Source of the DNA: Ptychodera flava
Lineage: Eukaryota; Hemichordata; Enteropneusta; Ptychoderidae
Assembly (NCBI RefSeq): GCF_041260155.1
Contig: NC_091931.1
Coordinates: 10,521,861 to 10,585,860 of the forward strand
DNA length: 64,000 bases
Direction of reading: 5' to 3'
Made by a program: the position numbers and the translations under genes. The notes under the pieces are model-generated. The model was not told the origin of the DNA and did no database searches. It saw nothing but the letters and a program-made list of their open reading frames with translations. Of the stretch, positions 27,394 to 39,092 are shown one piece after another. Every line of letters starts with the position of its first letter. The stretch's first letter is position 1.

Positions 27394-30326
27394 ATGGCGG
27401 ACGGTACAGATGGCAGCGACTCGTCTTCCGAAAAGACCACGTACCAGGCAAGTTCACGTTGACATTGAACTATTCTCATACAACATCAGTGGTGCTGCAA
27501 CCAATGCCTTCAGTAAACAGTCGTCCTTTCTTCTGCAAATCGTGATGGAAGTAGCACAATCACCTTAGTTCTATTCCGCTTTGCGCCTCATAGACGTGTG
27601 TACATTAGCTGCAAAATTGTAGCACTACGGTGAGGTGGTCACGATGCTGAAGTTATTTTCGTATTCGTTTTCGTATTCGTTTTCGTATTCGTATTCGTAT
27701 TCGTATTGGAGTCACTGACAGAAATTGTCATTTTTAGTCCAGGTTTCAGGTATGAAACGTGCAATATTCGATATTTACTGAGGTTTAAATATTGTGATAA
27801 TTTGTTTCGTAATTTCATCTGCCAAATTTGGTTAATTTACATAAATTTGCATTTGTAGATTTTAAAGAATTTTGTTCACTTCATTTTATTTGAAAAAAAA
27901 TACTTAAAATCGGTTGGGATCTGGTAAGGCAGCATCTTCGCTTGCCAATGTCTCTTGACCAGGCAGCTGGATGCACCCCGAAATCAGGTGGTCAGTGCCA
28001 AGTAATGTGACTCATGAGAGCGGATGCAAAGGAGCTGCCCTGGACTGTACCATTGTTTGCGGGGAGGCAGACTTTTGTAAGGCGCTGCAAAACGGGTGAC
28101 TGTTGAAAGCTATGATGAACGGGGGACTTGTCTAGGACAACCATCTGAATAAAAAAATGTGAAAATTGTTATATCCGGTCATCCTTTTGGACTCACTTTA
28201 GAATGATCATATCCATTTACAATTTGTATTTCAAGTATTTTACTTGATTTTGATATGGCTCTACGTAAACCTGAAATAAATTATAATAACAATACAATGC
28301 AATACTTTACAAAACTCAGGGAGTGCGGAAAGTTACGACTAAGTTGTACGTGCTGCTACAGGGGAGAAAGTAACAGAAATCAATGACAATAGGTAGTTTA
28401 TCTTTCAGAGTAAAGATGTGAGCAATATATACATAAAACAATATTATACATATATTATTTACAACAATAGGGTCTAAATTAGCTATGAAATTTCGCAATC
28501 CTATGGCAGAATGTACAATTAATTGTAATAGTCGCTTTGAATTTCAACCGATAAGTTCTGATTTCGTTGAAAACCAACTATCAAAGTTACATATTGCTAA
28601 GGCTACTGGTATTGATACTATCAGTGCCAGGTTACTTAAGTTTGCTGCTCCTCATATTTCATCATCTTTGGCTTACATTTTAATCTTTCTTTAGTGACGG
28701 GTAGGGTGCCAACAGAATGGAAAAAAGCTAGGGTTGTACCATTGTTTAAAGAGGGCGATAGAGCTGAGGTGGGTAATTATCGTCCTATATCAGTTCTGCC
28801 AGTTGTTTCGAAAGTTTTGGAGAGAGCAGTTCATGATCAATTGTATAGTTATCTTAATATGAATAATATCCTGAACAAATGTCAATCAGGTTTTAGACCA
28901 GGCTATTCAACAGCTACTACCCTCACTCACGTTACTGACAAGCTCCTTTGTAACATGGACAAGGGAAATTTAACAGGAGTAATCTTTCTGGACTTAAAGA
29001 AAGCATTTGATACGGTTGATCATGGACTGCTCCTCCTCAAACTGCACAAGTATGGCATCCAGGATTCCGCTCTTGAATGGTTTCATGCTTACCTATCAAA
29101 CCGCTCACAAGTTGTTCAACTTAATTCAACTGTTTCCGATAGCATGGATATTTCTTATGGGGTCCCGCAGGGATCCATCCTAGGTCCCCTACTTTTTACT
29201 ATATTTATTAATGACCTTTCTTCTTGTGTCAGCCAGTGTCAAATAATTATGTATGCTGACGACACGGCTATATTTTATTCAAGCAAGTCAATCTCTGAAA
29301 TTCAGCAAGTTCTTTCCAATGAAATAATGCAAGTAAAGACCTGGCTCGATAATAATAAGTTAACTTTGAATACCAAGAAAACCAAATCAATGGTTTTCGG
29401 TACGGTTAGAAAGTTAAATTCATCATCACCACTTAACATTCAAGTTGCAGGAGATTTCTTGAACAGGTTACGGATTTCAAATATTTAGGGATTTGGCTGG
29501 ACTCTAAACTGGATTTTTCCATGCATGTTACAAAAATTGCAGCAAAAATTACGTCAAAGCTGGGTTTTCTATCTAGAATCAGACATTTCTTGCCTGTACA
29601 TCAACGTAAAGTTTTGTTTAACAGTCTTGTTCTCCCACATTTTGACTATGCAGCAAGTATTTGGAGTAATACACATCAGAAGTATTTGAACATACTTGAA
29701 CTCCTCCACAAAAGAGCCGGTCGACTAATACTGGAGGTTCCACGGGATACTAGAACAGAATCAGTGTATGAACGCCTAGGTTGGATTAGTCCATATATTA
29801 GATGGAAGCGCCAACTAGCGGCTCTAACCTATAAAGTCATTAATAATAGTGCGCCAAGTTATTTGACAGAAATGTTCAATCTTTCAAATTCCATACATAG
29901 TCACAATACGAGACATGCTAGTAACGGCAATATTTACATTCATAAAGTGAAAACTGAATATGGCAAGCGAGCATTTTCATATTATGGTGCTTGCATATGG
30001 AATAGTCTGCCTACTCAAGTTAGATCGGCTCCTAGTTTGGCGACCTTTAAATATAAGCTTAAGGTTGTACACTTTTAACTTTGTGTGAGTGTGAGTGAGT
30101 GAGTGAGTGAGTGTTTGAGTGAGTGATTTTGTGTGTGTGTTTGTTTTTTGGTGCTTTTATGTAAGTTATTTGTTCTTGTTTTTATTGTGTTGTCTTTTCA
30201 TTTTTATCTGTTGGTGTAAATTTTCTCTTAATTGTTGTGGTTTTTGATTTGTACATCTTGCATGACAGGAGATATTGGAAGAACAGTGTTGGACACTGAA
30301 ATATCGGCCTGTATATGAATGACAAA

Positions 30327-30357
<31 letters not shown>

Positions 30358-33300
30358 ACCGGACCGACCGATAATTCATGTATTACATTCAATCAGGGCT
30401 CAAAGTAGCGACCATTTTCAGTCGCATAGGCGACAAAATTTTATGAGATTGCGACTGAATTTTTTTCAAGACATTTCTCCATACCGTATACGTGATCAAA
30501 TACAACATATATTCGCTCAGTGTTCACGGAGCATTGTCCTGAAAGGCCACGACCCCAAAATACGCATTGAATAAGCATAGCCGTTGAGCGGAGTTACTCA
30601 GAGGTTTGAGCGCGTTCTCTCCTCTGCACAGCGCTGCCAATGTGTCTGCTGATGTTATCTTGAATGGTCTGTCAAAATATCCCATGAATTTAATGATAAA
30701 TTTTACTACAATCCAATCAAGTATCAGAAGCAGTTTTAGTGCTGTCAAATCATTTCAAATGAACCAATCATAATCCCAGCATAAAATGTCATCAAAATAT
30801 AGCTGACAACGGAAAACAAGCGTTAACCACATATAACTGCAACATGTTTCATGCGTTCACGTGCGTAATGAATATTTGCGTTAGTGGCATGTGACCGGCT
30901 AGACCATTTCCGGAAATCGTCCTTTGGAAAGCAGATCAAAGCATCGATTTCATCAAGCTTGGACTGGATTATCCTGTTTCATAAAGGTTTTTGTTTTCAG
31001 CTAGATCTAAATAGCAAGCAACTTTGTTGAAATATCATGGCAAATCTGCCGGGTAGCGACTGCAATTATGTAGAACCATGGAGGTAGTAGAGAACAGACC
31101 ATGGATGGGACTGTGGCGATGACCTCAATGACCCGAGCGAGTTCGATACACGCCACAAGTACCGCTGCGATATCACAGCTAGGATTAAATGCGCATAAGT
31201 CTTATACGTTTGAGTTTTGTTCTCTTGCCTACAAAATATCTATCGAAAGTTGATAGTTGCTGCATTTCTATTCAGAGTTTTTGTTGAAAAAAGTAGCTAT
31301 CTACGGCTAGCGGCTTAATTGGTCCTCCAAAATAGTACTGCTGAAAGTTTTTGGAGTGACCTGCAGAACGGAGTTGTAGAGCGGGGCAAACTGCGTAACA
31401 CTGAAACTGGATCGCACAGTAACAAATGACGGAAACCGATCGAGCCAGTTGCGACAGCTACTAGACTAGCTGAAGTCTATTTATCATAGAATACAGGTAT
31501 TTCTCGATATTTCGCGATACAAATTAATTTCCATGCATTCTGATGTATCTTATCATAACGCAAGTTGATCAACATGTTCTGGCAATGACAGTTGACGCAA
31601 ACGCAAGGAAAGAAAAAGAGATGGGCCGTACTCAAATAAAGACTCTGACAACAGCTCACACATTAATTTAATCTTTATTAGGGAAACAAATGTACCGATC
31701 GGGACATAGGCCTATGATACCATTTTATTCATCTCGTTTTCTTTTATGACGCTTTCCCACATCATATGAGATGATATTTTCTTTGCGACAGCAGTCTAAA
31801 TATAGCATGTCATCGACTTTAACGTTGAGCCCTGCATTCACTGTCGTAATATGACGATCACTTTCTCAGAGATATCAGTTTACAACAAGAAAATTACCTT
31901 TTAAGTTTACAACTCGTCAAATTGGGCGGGTCAGCTAAATTTCCATTATCGATACTAATGATGTCAACAGAATGTCGAAGTTGGTTGTTGTGATAAAGTT
32001 AATACGAAAACGAATACGAATACGAATACGAAAATGATGTTTGTTTAAAAAATCTTTCCTCCAAAGACTACTACTGGCCCACAGGCGCTAATAGCTTGGT
32101 AGTCTGCTAAATAGATCGATTTTCGGCTCGATCTATCGATCCCGTGGTCAGTATGCCCGCCACTGTAACCTAGTGTGTATTTTGGTTACAATGGCGCGCA
32201 TATCGACTACGGGATCGATAGATCGAACCGAAAATCGATCTATTCAACAGACTACCCAGCTAAGGAGTGCCTGTGTACTGGCCGTTTGTTTTTAAAATCT
32301 CTCCTCTAATTATAGCAACGATATCTTTCAATCTGGGGCCTAAAAAGATTGGATCTTTTTCAACTTACATTCTCAAATATTGAAGTATCGATATATTGTC
32401 ATATAAAAAGCACTTTAAGTTCTGTAAAGACATAACTTTTATATAATACGTACGAAATTTGGACTGAAAATAAAAAAATTTGTCAGTGACTCCAATACGA
32501 ATACGAATACGAATACGAAAACGAATACGAAAACGAATACGAAAATAACTTCAGCATCGTGAGGTGGTCGGCGGGTTTTGGTTTTCGCGACCTCGCTACT
32601 GGTGAGAGAGGTCGCGTGCAAAAACCAAAACTCACTGACCGTCTCACCGTAGCGCTACAATTTTGCAGCTATGTGTACATATGCCCGAAAAGAAATGTTC
32701 TTCTCGGGCATATGTACACACGTCTATGGGGCGCATAGACGCGGAGCGGAATAGAACACAGGTGACTGTGGTCAGTGTGGAAGTAGCAAGGAGCACGATG
32801 AGCCATGGCCGTAAGGAAGTGGAGTCCAGACACTTCACACCAAAACCAGGTTGCCCCGCACAACTTTGTCCCAAAACCATTTCGTACCAAAACCACCTCG
32901 TCCTAAGTACTGCCTCGTCCCAAGTACCACCTCATACGAAAACCACTTCGCTCCAAGTATTGTACCATAACAAAATTACCAACTCGCCCTGAAACAATGA
33001 CGTATCACAGCGTTGTTTTTAAATGCAACTTAGAAGCATTAATGTGTCAGGACATTTTTTCCACCACCATTTATTCTTGTACAAAACCACAAACAGTAAA
33101 ATTAGAAAAAAGACAAACGCAAACTACTAAATGCTACAACTCGGGTGCCTCGCGTGGAATAGCACAATATCATTTTCACGAAATATGTACACTTTCAAGA
33201 CTCTAATCCTGGAATGTATAGGTGATGAAAACTTCGATGGCAGTGGTTAGTTATCTTCAGCTTGACCAGTTTGCAATAGTTTGGGGCATTGTTTCTGGGG

Positions 33301-34700
33301 CGAAATGGTTTTGGGGCGATGTGACTCCTGGGGCGAAGAGGTTTTTTTTGGGTGCGAAATGGTATGGGACGAGATGGTATGGTGTGAAGTGGTTTTGGTG
33401 CGAAGTGTGTAGGAACCAAGGAAGTGTACATTCCTCGCTGCGGCTCTGTTAGCTATGTGTGGCAGGGCTTTGTGTAGCTGCAGTACAGTAGCTTGAGATT
33501 TTGCCAGGCTGTTTGAGTTGGCCAGTAAATTATGGGTTTACCATCCGACCCAAACACCCAGGCAAAACCTCGAGCTACATTACAGTACTGCAGCTAGGTT
33601 TTGTGTTGTGTTATCGATCTCCTACAGCTAGCTGGTAACAACACGCAGCCCTATCAATGTCATGTGTATGTTGGTTTGACCATGGAGCTTACGTTTCTAG
33701 CTCCATGGTTTGACCACTTACCTATTGGGTTCATGGTTTGATCATGGTACCGCCATGGTTTAACATGCATATGCTGAATACACATGCCTAGGTGCAGAGT
33801 TGCAACCAACAAGTAACTATGTGTTAGGGCCATGGTACATTCATGAATGAAGCAAATGAACAAATAATAAGCTTACCATCCACTGATCCAGGTTCTATCC
33901 CTAAACATGCTCTGTGTATAACTCACATAGTTCTCACTGCTATATATGTATTCTGTAGTCAACTTTTGCACTGTGTGACACTCAATAGCAAATGTTGGTT
34001 TTGCTAGATGCAGCTACAGCATAATCAAAGTAGTGTTTTGCCATGTCACTCTAACATATCCAGGGTGGCTTCCCTCATTTTCAAAATAAAAGTAATGAAT
34101 ATCTGTGCCCTCAATGGTCTAGCTATACTATAGGTAAGCAAGCTCCAAGGTGATTTGTTATATCATGCATAAGCAAAGCCAAACACAGTGGGTAACTAGT
34201 TTGGCTCAAAGTCTCAAATGACAAGACAGTGTGATGTACAGTTTAGTATGCCATACAGTTATAAGGAATATGGACGTATATTGTGCAACTTTTTTGTGAG
34301 TGAACAACAATGTACATTCTGATCAAACCAGTGCACTGCTGTTTATCGTACGGTACTACCGGTCATTATTTGACCAGTAAATAGGAAATAGGCCAGTAAA
34401 ATAAGTTGTTATATTGCACCTGGCCACAGACTACTGAATTTCATGAAAGAGTGACAAGAAGCTCTCTCAGGTGTTAAAAATACTTTTTGATTGCAGGTTC
34501 TGCTAGAGAAAGCCGCAACTCCAGAATGTCTGATGGGATTTGTAGCTGGTATGGTCATGCCGAGGAAATTCGCGGCAGGACTTGCTGTTGGCGTCATTGC
34601 GGGAATTTACATCCAACAAACCTTTATAGTACCAGATGTGGAGGAGGCCACCAAAGTGGTCATGTCAAAAGTACAAGAGAAAGTTCCAAAGAAGTCATAA
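27394..34700 (+). CDS. SLC35A4-MP/STMP1-like mitochondrial microprotein, 85 residues
   Basis: Two coding exons: 27394-27447 (18 codons, ATG in a TCATCATGGCGG context) and 34497-34700. The intron is phase 0, with GC donor CAG/GCAAGT and acceptor TTGATTGCAG. The protein has an acidic, serine-rich N-terminus, then GFVAG at 32-36 and a helix from about 44 to 57, then GIYIQQTFIVPDVE at 54-67 and a lysine-rich tail. Both the two-helix layout and the G-x-Y-x-x-Q-x(3)-VP-D/N-VE signature match human SLC35A4-MP, an inner-mitochondrial-membrane microprotein encoded in the SLC35A4 5' leader; STMP1 has the second half only. In this window it is a free-standing gene with no sugar transporter downstream. 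Assignment is from remembered sequences. The molecular role is not well defined in the family. Confidence 0.72.
28450..30358 (+). mobile_element. Truncated LINE, Jockey/CR1-like, with (AAAT)n tail
   Basis: Reverse transcriptase on plus: KATGID, GNYRPISVLP, DLKKAFDTVDH, YGVPQGSILGP, MYADDTAIF, then the thumb and a C-terminus ending in CIWNSLP. The main frame is 28694-29488, continued in 29521-30078 after a frame break near 29460; another break lies near 28690. No endonuclease domain, so 5'-truncated. The 3' region has a (GAGT)n stretch near 30090 and ends in AAAT repeats at 30324-30358. It is inserted in the foldback element at 27557-32766 and points the same way as the host gene. Confidence 0.88.
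32080..32275. mobile_element. hAT-like MITE with intact 8-bp target duplication
   Basis: 196 bp made of two imperfect inverted arms of about 90 bp around a short AT-rich loop near 32171-32184. The tips read CACAGGCGCTAATAGC on the left and, reverse-complemented, CACAGGCACTCCTTAGC on the right. The identical octamer TACTGGCC flanks it at 32072-32079 and 32276-32283, the duplication length of hAT elements. The arms share the CGATCTATCGATCCCGT core. Confidence 0.9.
32828..33415. mobile_element. Inverted pair of degenerate 16-17 bp repeat arrays
   Basis: 32828-32972 contains about eight head-to-tail versions of ACCAAAACCACTTCGTC. 33274-33415 contains about eight versions of the reverse complement (GGGGCGAAATGGTTTT). 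A 300-bp non-repetitive centre separates them. The layout is the same as in the other two foldback-type elements but with an unrelated unit. It is adjacent to the right arm of the 27557-32766 element. No protein frame. Confidence 0.65.
33465..33607. repeat. Imperfect palindrome of about 60-bp arms
   Basis: The left arm contains TAGCTGCAGTACAGTAGCT and the right arm its reverse-complement counterpart AGCTACATTACAGTACTGCA. Outer blocks TTTGTGT/ACACAAA-like and inner TTGCC/GGCAA also pair. Probably a small MITE. About 75 bp further right, CCATGGAGCT and AGCTCCATGG form a short hairpin (33680-33708). Confidence 0.6.
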
Positions 34701-37700
34701 AATAATGTGGTACCATCGGAAACAGAGTACTTGTATAAAACAATCACAAGCGATGGACAATTGTGCAAATCAGGGTAAACATTGAACGTCCGAAGTTGTT
34801 ACCAAGGTAACTGCATCATGAGTACAAACAATGTAAATGCTTGTTCAAGAGATCTGAACACTTGCTTTCACGAACCATATAGACATGTTGATAGATTGGC
34901 AATTTCAATACCATATTATCATTGATATATTACCCTGTGAGATGACACTGTGGACTATCAGAATTCAAGTTGCTGAGGTAGACTTGTATTATGTGTGATA
35001 ACATCTTTGTGGCTTGATTTTGAATGGGAAGTTACCCCGAAGTTACACGTGCAGCTCTGAAAATCAAGAACTTTTATCATCATTCGAAGTTCTAAAATTA
35101 ATTCCAATGTGTAAATGAAATGTTCTAGCATTGACATTGTATGCGAAGACAACACTCTTTTTAGTGTTACAAAGACAATGGATTTACCGGTACATGTAGC
35201 TGCCAAATTTTGATATTGACTGAATGGTAATTCAGGGATGCAATTGAAGTTGCCTTGAATGTCATGGTATGCCATTTTTGTGTCTGTTAGGAGAGTATAC
35301 TTTACTGATCTGACAAGGGAACACAAAGTGTAACAGATGATGAATGTTTTTGTGTTCTCATTCTGACCAAATCAAAGCCAGTAATGTGTAGATAACTTAT
35401 GAATCAAATTCATGAGATAGAATTTAGAACATTCCATGAAAAGTGAAAAGACATGAGTCTGAGTCATACTTCAAATAATGTTAAAAGGATAAAGTTACTG
35501 GATTTGTTTCTTTTTTATGTCAATAAAAGGAAATAGGGTAGTTTATAGAAACCATCCGTGAACTCAGAGGATGTAAATGTAAACATGACTCTTCAATATA
35601 ACCTCAGAATTGACAAGGTCTACGATTTACTGCAGCCCAGTGAAAATTGGCATACCAGCATAATGTAAATTCTGGTAGATACTAAACATTATGACTTGGT
35701 ATTGATCTGCAAGCATTGGTCAAAGTATGCTTTGTTGAGCACTCTCAGTTCTGCATTTTTTCAAGACGCTGACTTTCAACACTAAACTCTGAAACAATAC
35801 ACAGTTAATAAATGCAGTATCTTACCATGACTTGTCTCTCTAGCAGGTCATTGAAGTCAAAATAATTGAAGTCATGGAAATTACTGCTGTGTCATGACAC
35901 AAACAGGGTGAACAGGGACAAAGGTTTTGACACGTTTACAAAAGCAGTTTTGTTTACAATTTCAATCACAATTAAGCCATCCAGGGAAGTTTTTAAAACT
36001 TTTTGATTGATTTCATAGCTTTAGAACAAATTACGCAGATAAGTCCCAATGCGAAATAATGTAAAAGTAATAAGGTTTACTTTAAATTCATTCAGCATTA
36101 TGTTGAATTATGACAAAGTAATGATCTATTTGTAAGATTTCCACATACCAGAGTACTGGGACTTTGCAATGTTAATATATTATATGTATTATCATATATT
36201 CAGAGAGATGTGTACTGGTGTTTCATCCCAAAACTTTTGTCAATGCAAGTGAGCAGAGACCGCATTTTCCTTCTAACATTCTTGATTTTGATTTGTAAAT
36301 ACTGGTATTGTGCCATTGGCATGATAACCATCAGAATAGGTTTTCAAATCTGCCGAGTACACCTATGCAGTGTCTTCTTTAGCTAGTTTATCAACTTTCC
36401 TATGAAATGAAGGTATGATATGGCATGATTTGCGTCAAATAATCAAAAGTGAATTCAATGTCGTTCAAGTGTCACGCTGTTTTAGGTACATGTACAATCA
36501 CTGCATTTATACTTGGAGTATGATTTGATTGTACCCCTGTACTGTGACAGCGCCCCCTACGGTCACATTCATCTTCTGAGTATTTCGTAAAAGAATGAAT
36601 CTGTGAGATTCTGTCTTTCACACTTACTACAAATCATTCCTTAGATATAGTCTATTTTTCTCACTTGAGATTCTGTCTTTCCTACTTTTATGGAACATTT
36701 CTCAGAATATATTCGTCTTCTTATTTTAATGTTTATCTAAATATCGTTTTGCCTTTTTTTTCTTGTACAATATGCAGTTTCCGGAAATATGAAATAAAAA
36801 TGCATTTTAACAACGAATTTCTGGTAGTTCATTCTCAACAACAAGATTAAATAGGCAATTACTGATACTGTAGCTGCCATTAACAATATTCATAGTTTGG
36901 TGACTATCTCCGTGGAGTGAGACCATTCCTTACCATGCAGTGAAGGGTAAACATGAGACATAAGCTTAATAGCCGTATATAATTTTTATTCATAAGAAAT
37001 ATTTTTTTTATGTTTTTGCTTGTGTGTGAATTACAAACTGACAACACATGTGGAGTGATTTGCGTTTTGGTATCGACGCGGTTTGCATATACGTGTGCAA
37101 CTTGCGGCATGTCATGATGCCTGGCATATGTGGAAGAATACGAGCGTAGCGATGATTTTAATTATATTTTACAAGGGTTTCCAGGTGTTGATTTCCCGCC
37201 ACATTTTGCTTAATTGATTATTTATTAAATTGGCTTACAGATTACTGACTTTGATAACATAGATGCATAACAGATATAGAACTCATCAAAGGTCATTCCA
37301 CGGTAATCTCTTCAGTTCTAGGTTCAAAGGTTGACACGAATGCAGTGTTGTAACCCGTTGATTTCTGTGGCGCATTGCTCTACCTTGTGGAATTTCTCAC
37401 AGAATAGTGGCTGTACGGCCCCCTAGTTGCAATATCCTATAGGCGTTTTCTACTTCGATCTTGTTCGTTTATTTTAGGGTAAAAGACGATTCCCTCGCCA
37501 TATTTGGATCCTAAAGCACTGCTCTTCCTGATCAGGCCACTAATTTAATTTTCCAACATGTTCAACGTCTAAAGTGGGTCGATGAAATGTTTTAGAAGTT
37601 CGCTTTAAAAGTGTGCATGCTGCCAGATGCAATACTCATACTCCGATCGCTTCCAACCCTTCCATCGGTTTAGGATCCCATGATCAAAGGATGCCACAGC

Positions 37701-39092
37701 ATGTGTGACTGCTGGGGATAGTAAGTTTTGCCGGACATGGCATCGGGACGTATCATTTGTGAGATCGATGATAATCTCCTCGTTTAGGTTAATGATCCTA
37801 AACCCGAGTAAATGATATTGGAGTACAAAACTGTTTTTGTTTCGATTGTGCCATTGAGTAAACGGAATTCCCGAAAGAGGGGAGAAAAGCGTGATTGAAG
37901 GCACCATACCAGGTTCGCCAGATGTTTTCCGTACAAAAACCAACAAGTTAGGTTTTACTTGAAAAGTGTCCGTTTGAAAGTGTGTTCTATACACTCAAAA
38001 TCACTTACAATTCAAGGGTTTTCAAGGACTTTTTCAGCAATTTTCACTGAAGGACAATTTTTGGTCAATACCACCATCTTTCAGGAATCATTTTTACGAT
38101 ATCATGACCCATCATTTTCCAAAAATCCGGCGGCGAATTTTTCAAGAAATTTCCGGGAGCGCACGAACCAGTCTATGTCCCAAGCTTTCTGTATTCGTCT
38201 TCCGATTCAATTACCAATAAAACCAATTATATTGCCAAGACGAACAATTAAGTACATGTGCTCCTGTTATAGCGTCTGTACCGGTGTTGTCTTCATTGAA
38301 ATGAATGATAGCGCCAGTGTCGTCACAAGGACAACAAATCTACTTGAAAATCCCGTTATTGACACATAATAATTTGGTGAAAATTCCCAATTCATGAAAT
38401 CAAATCGTCGCGAACCTGGCAAGCTAATTGCTGAGTTTGTCGCCGTCGTCCTGACTTCCATGAAGCAGCTGCAGAGTTGACTTTTTGAAAGTTGCAGTGA
38501 ACTGTTGTGCCCATCTCTCACTTCATTTAATTTTCAACATGACGGCAGACAGTTGATCAGAACAAAACCAAACCCGAAACAAACCGAAACAGGACCAAGA
38601 AAAGTTCATGTTGGTACGTTGTATTTATGTGAAACGAAAGATGATTTACAGCATTTTGTAATTTCAATTAGGCTCAGTTTCAACACATCTGGTTTTCGAA
38701 AAAAACAAAACAAAACAAACAAAACCACCTGGTCACTTCTTTTTCTTTATCATCTTGTCTGCCTAATACATCGTGCGCCAATCTACCATGCAACAAAGTC
38801 CTTGTGATGGAAAATATTACGAACTTTTTGCCAGTCTTGTTAATAGTATGGCATTCTGTGACAATTCCATGCATGTTCAGAATGATTCATAATCAGAAAT
38901 GATTAAATTGGCCAAAGAGGTAGCACACAGAGGTATGAATGGCGTAAAGTGATCGGATGTTGCACTGTACCTTTCATCATGACAATCTGAAAGATAATGT
39001 GGACGATCCACATCACTTTTTCACTGGCTCTTTGCTTTTGATGCTCTTTTAAATATCTGTGACTTTACTCACAGACAGTTCTGTCTTTGCTT
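34701..39092. other. 3' UTR of the microprotein gene and spacer to the first ASB gene
   Basis: The left part should be the 3' UTR of the microprotein gene; AATAAA at 35522-35527 on plus is a candidate polyadenylation signal. The rest, 35.6-39.0 kb, shows no recognisable gene or repeat. A minus-strand open frame of 129 codons at 37605-37994 has no motif or splice context I can name. The 3' UTR of the ASB gene at 39093 extends leftward into it. Confidence 0.5.

Larger units (their letters stand above)
27557..32766. mobile_element. 5.2-kb foldback-type element with TTCGTA arrays in inverted arms
   Basis: The left arm (27557-27755) and right arm (32451-32766) are reverse complements. From outside in they share TTCTATTCCG, AGACGTGTGTACAT, TAGCTGCAAAATTGTAG, a tandem TTCGTA/TTTTCG array (27656-27708; 32493-32547) and ATTGGAGTCACTGACA. 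The right arm carries two extra hairpins that the left lacks, one around GGGCATATGTACACA and one around CGCGACCTC. A third short array is at 31999-32033. No transposase frame remains. The centre contains a LINE (28450-30358) and a MITE (32080-32275). It fills most of the microprotein gene intron. Confidence 0.75.

Noticed and set aside
37605-37994. 129-codon minus-strand frame as a possible gene
   Set aside because: No recognisable motif, unremarkable composition and no neighbouring splice sites that extend it into a known family. A frame of this length is expected by chance in 64 kb.
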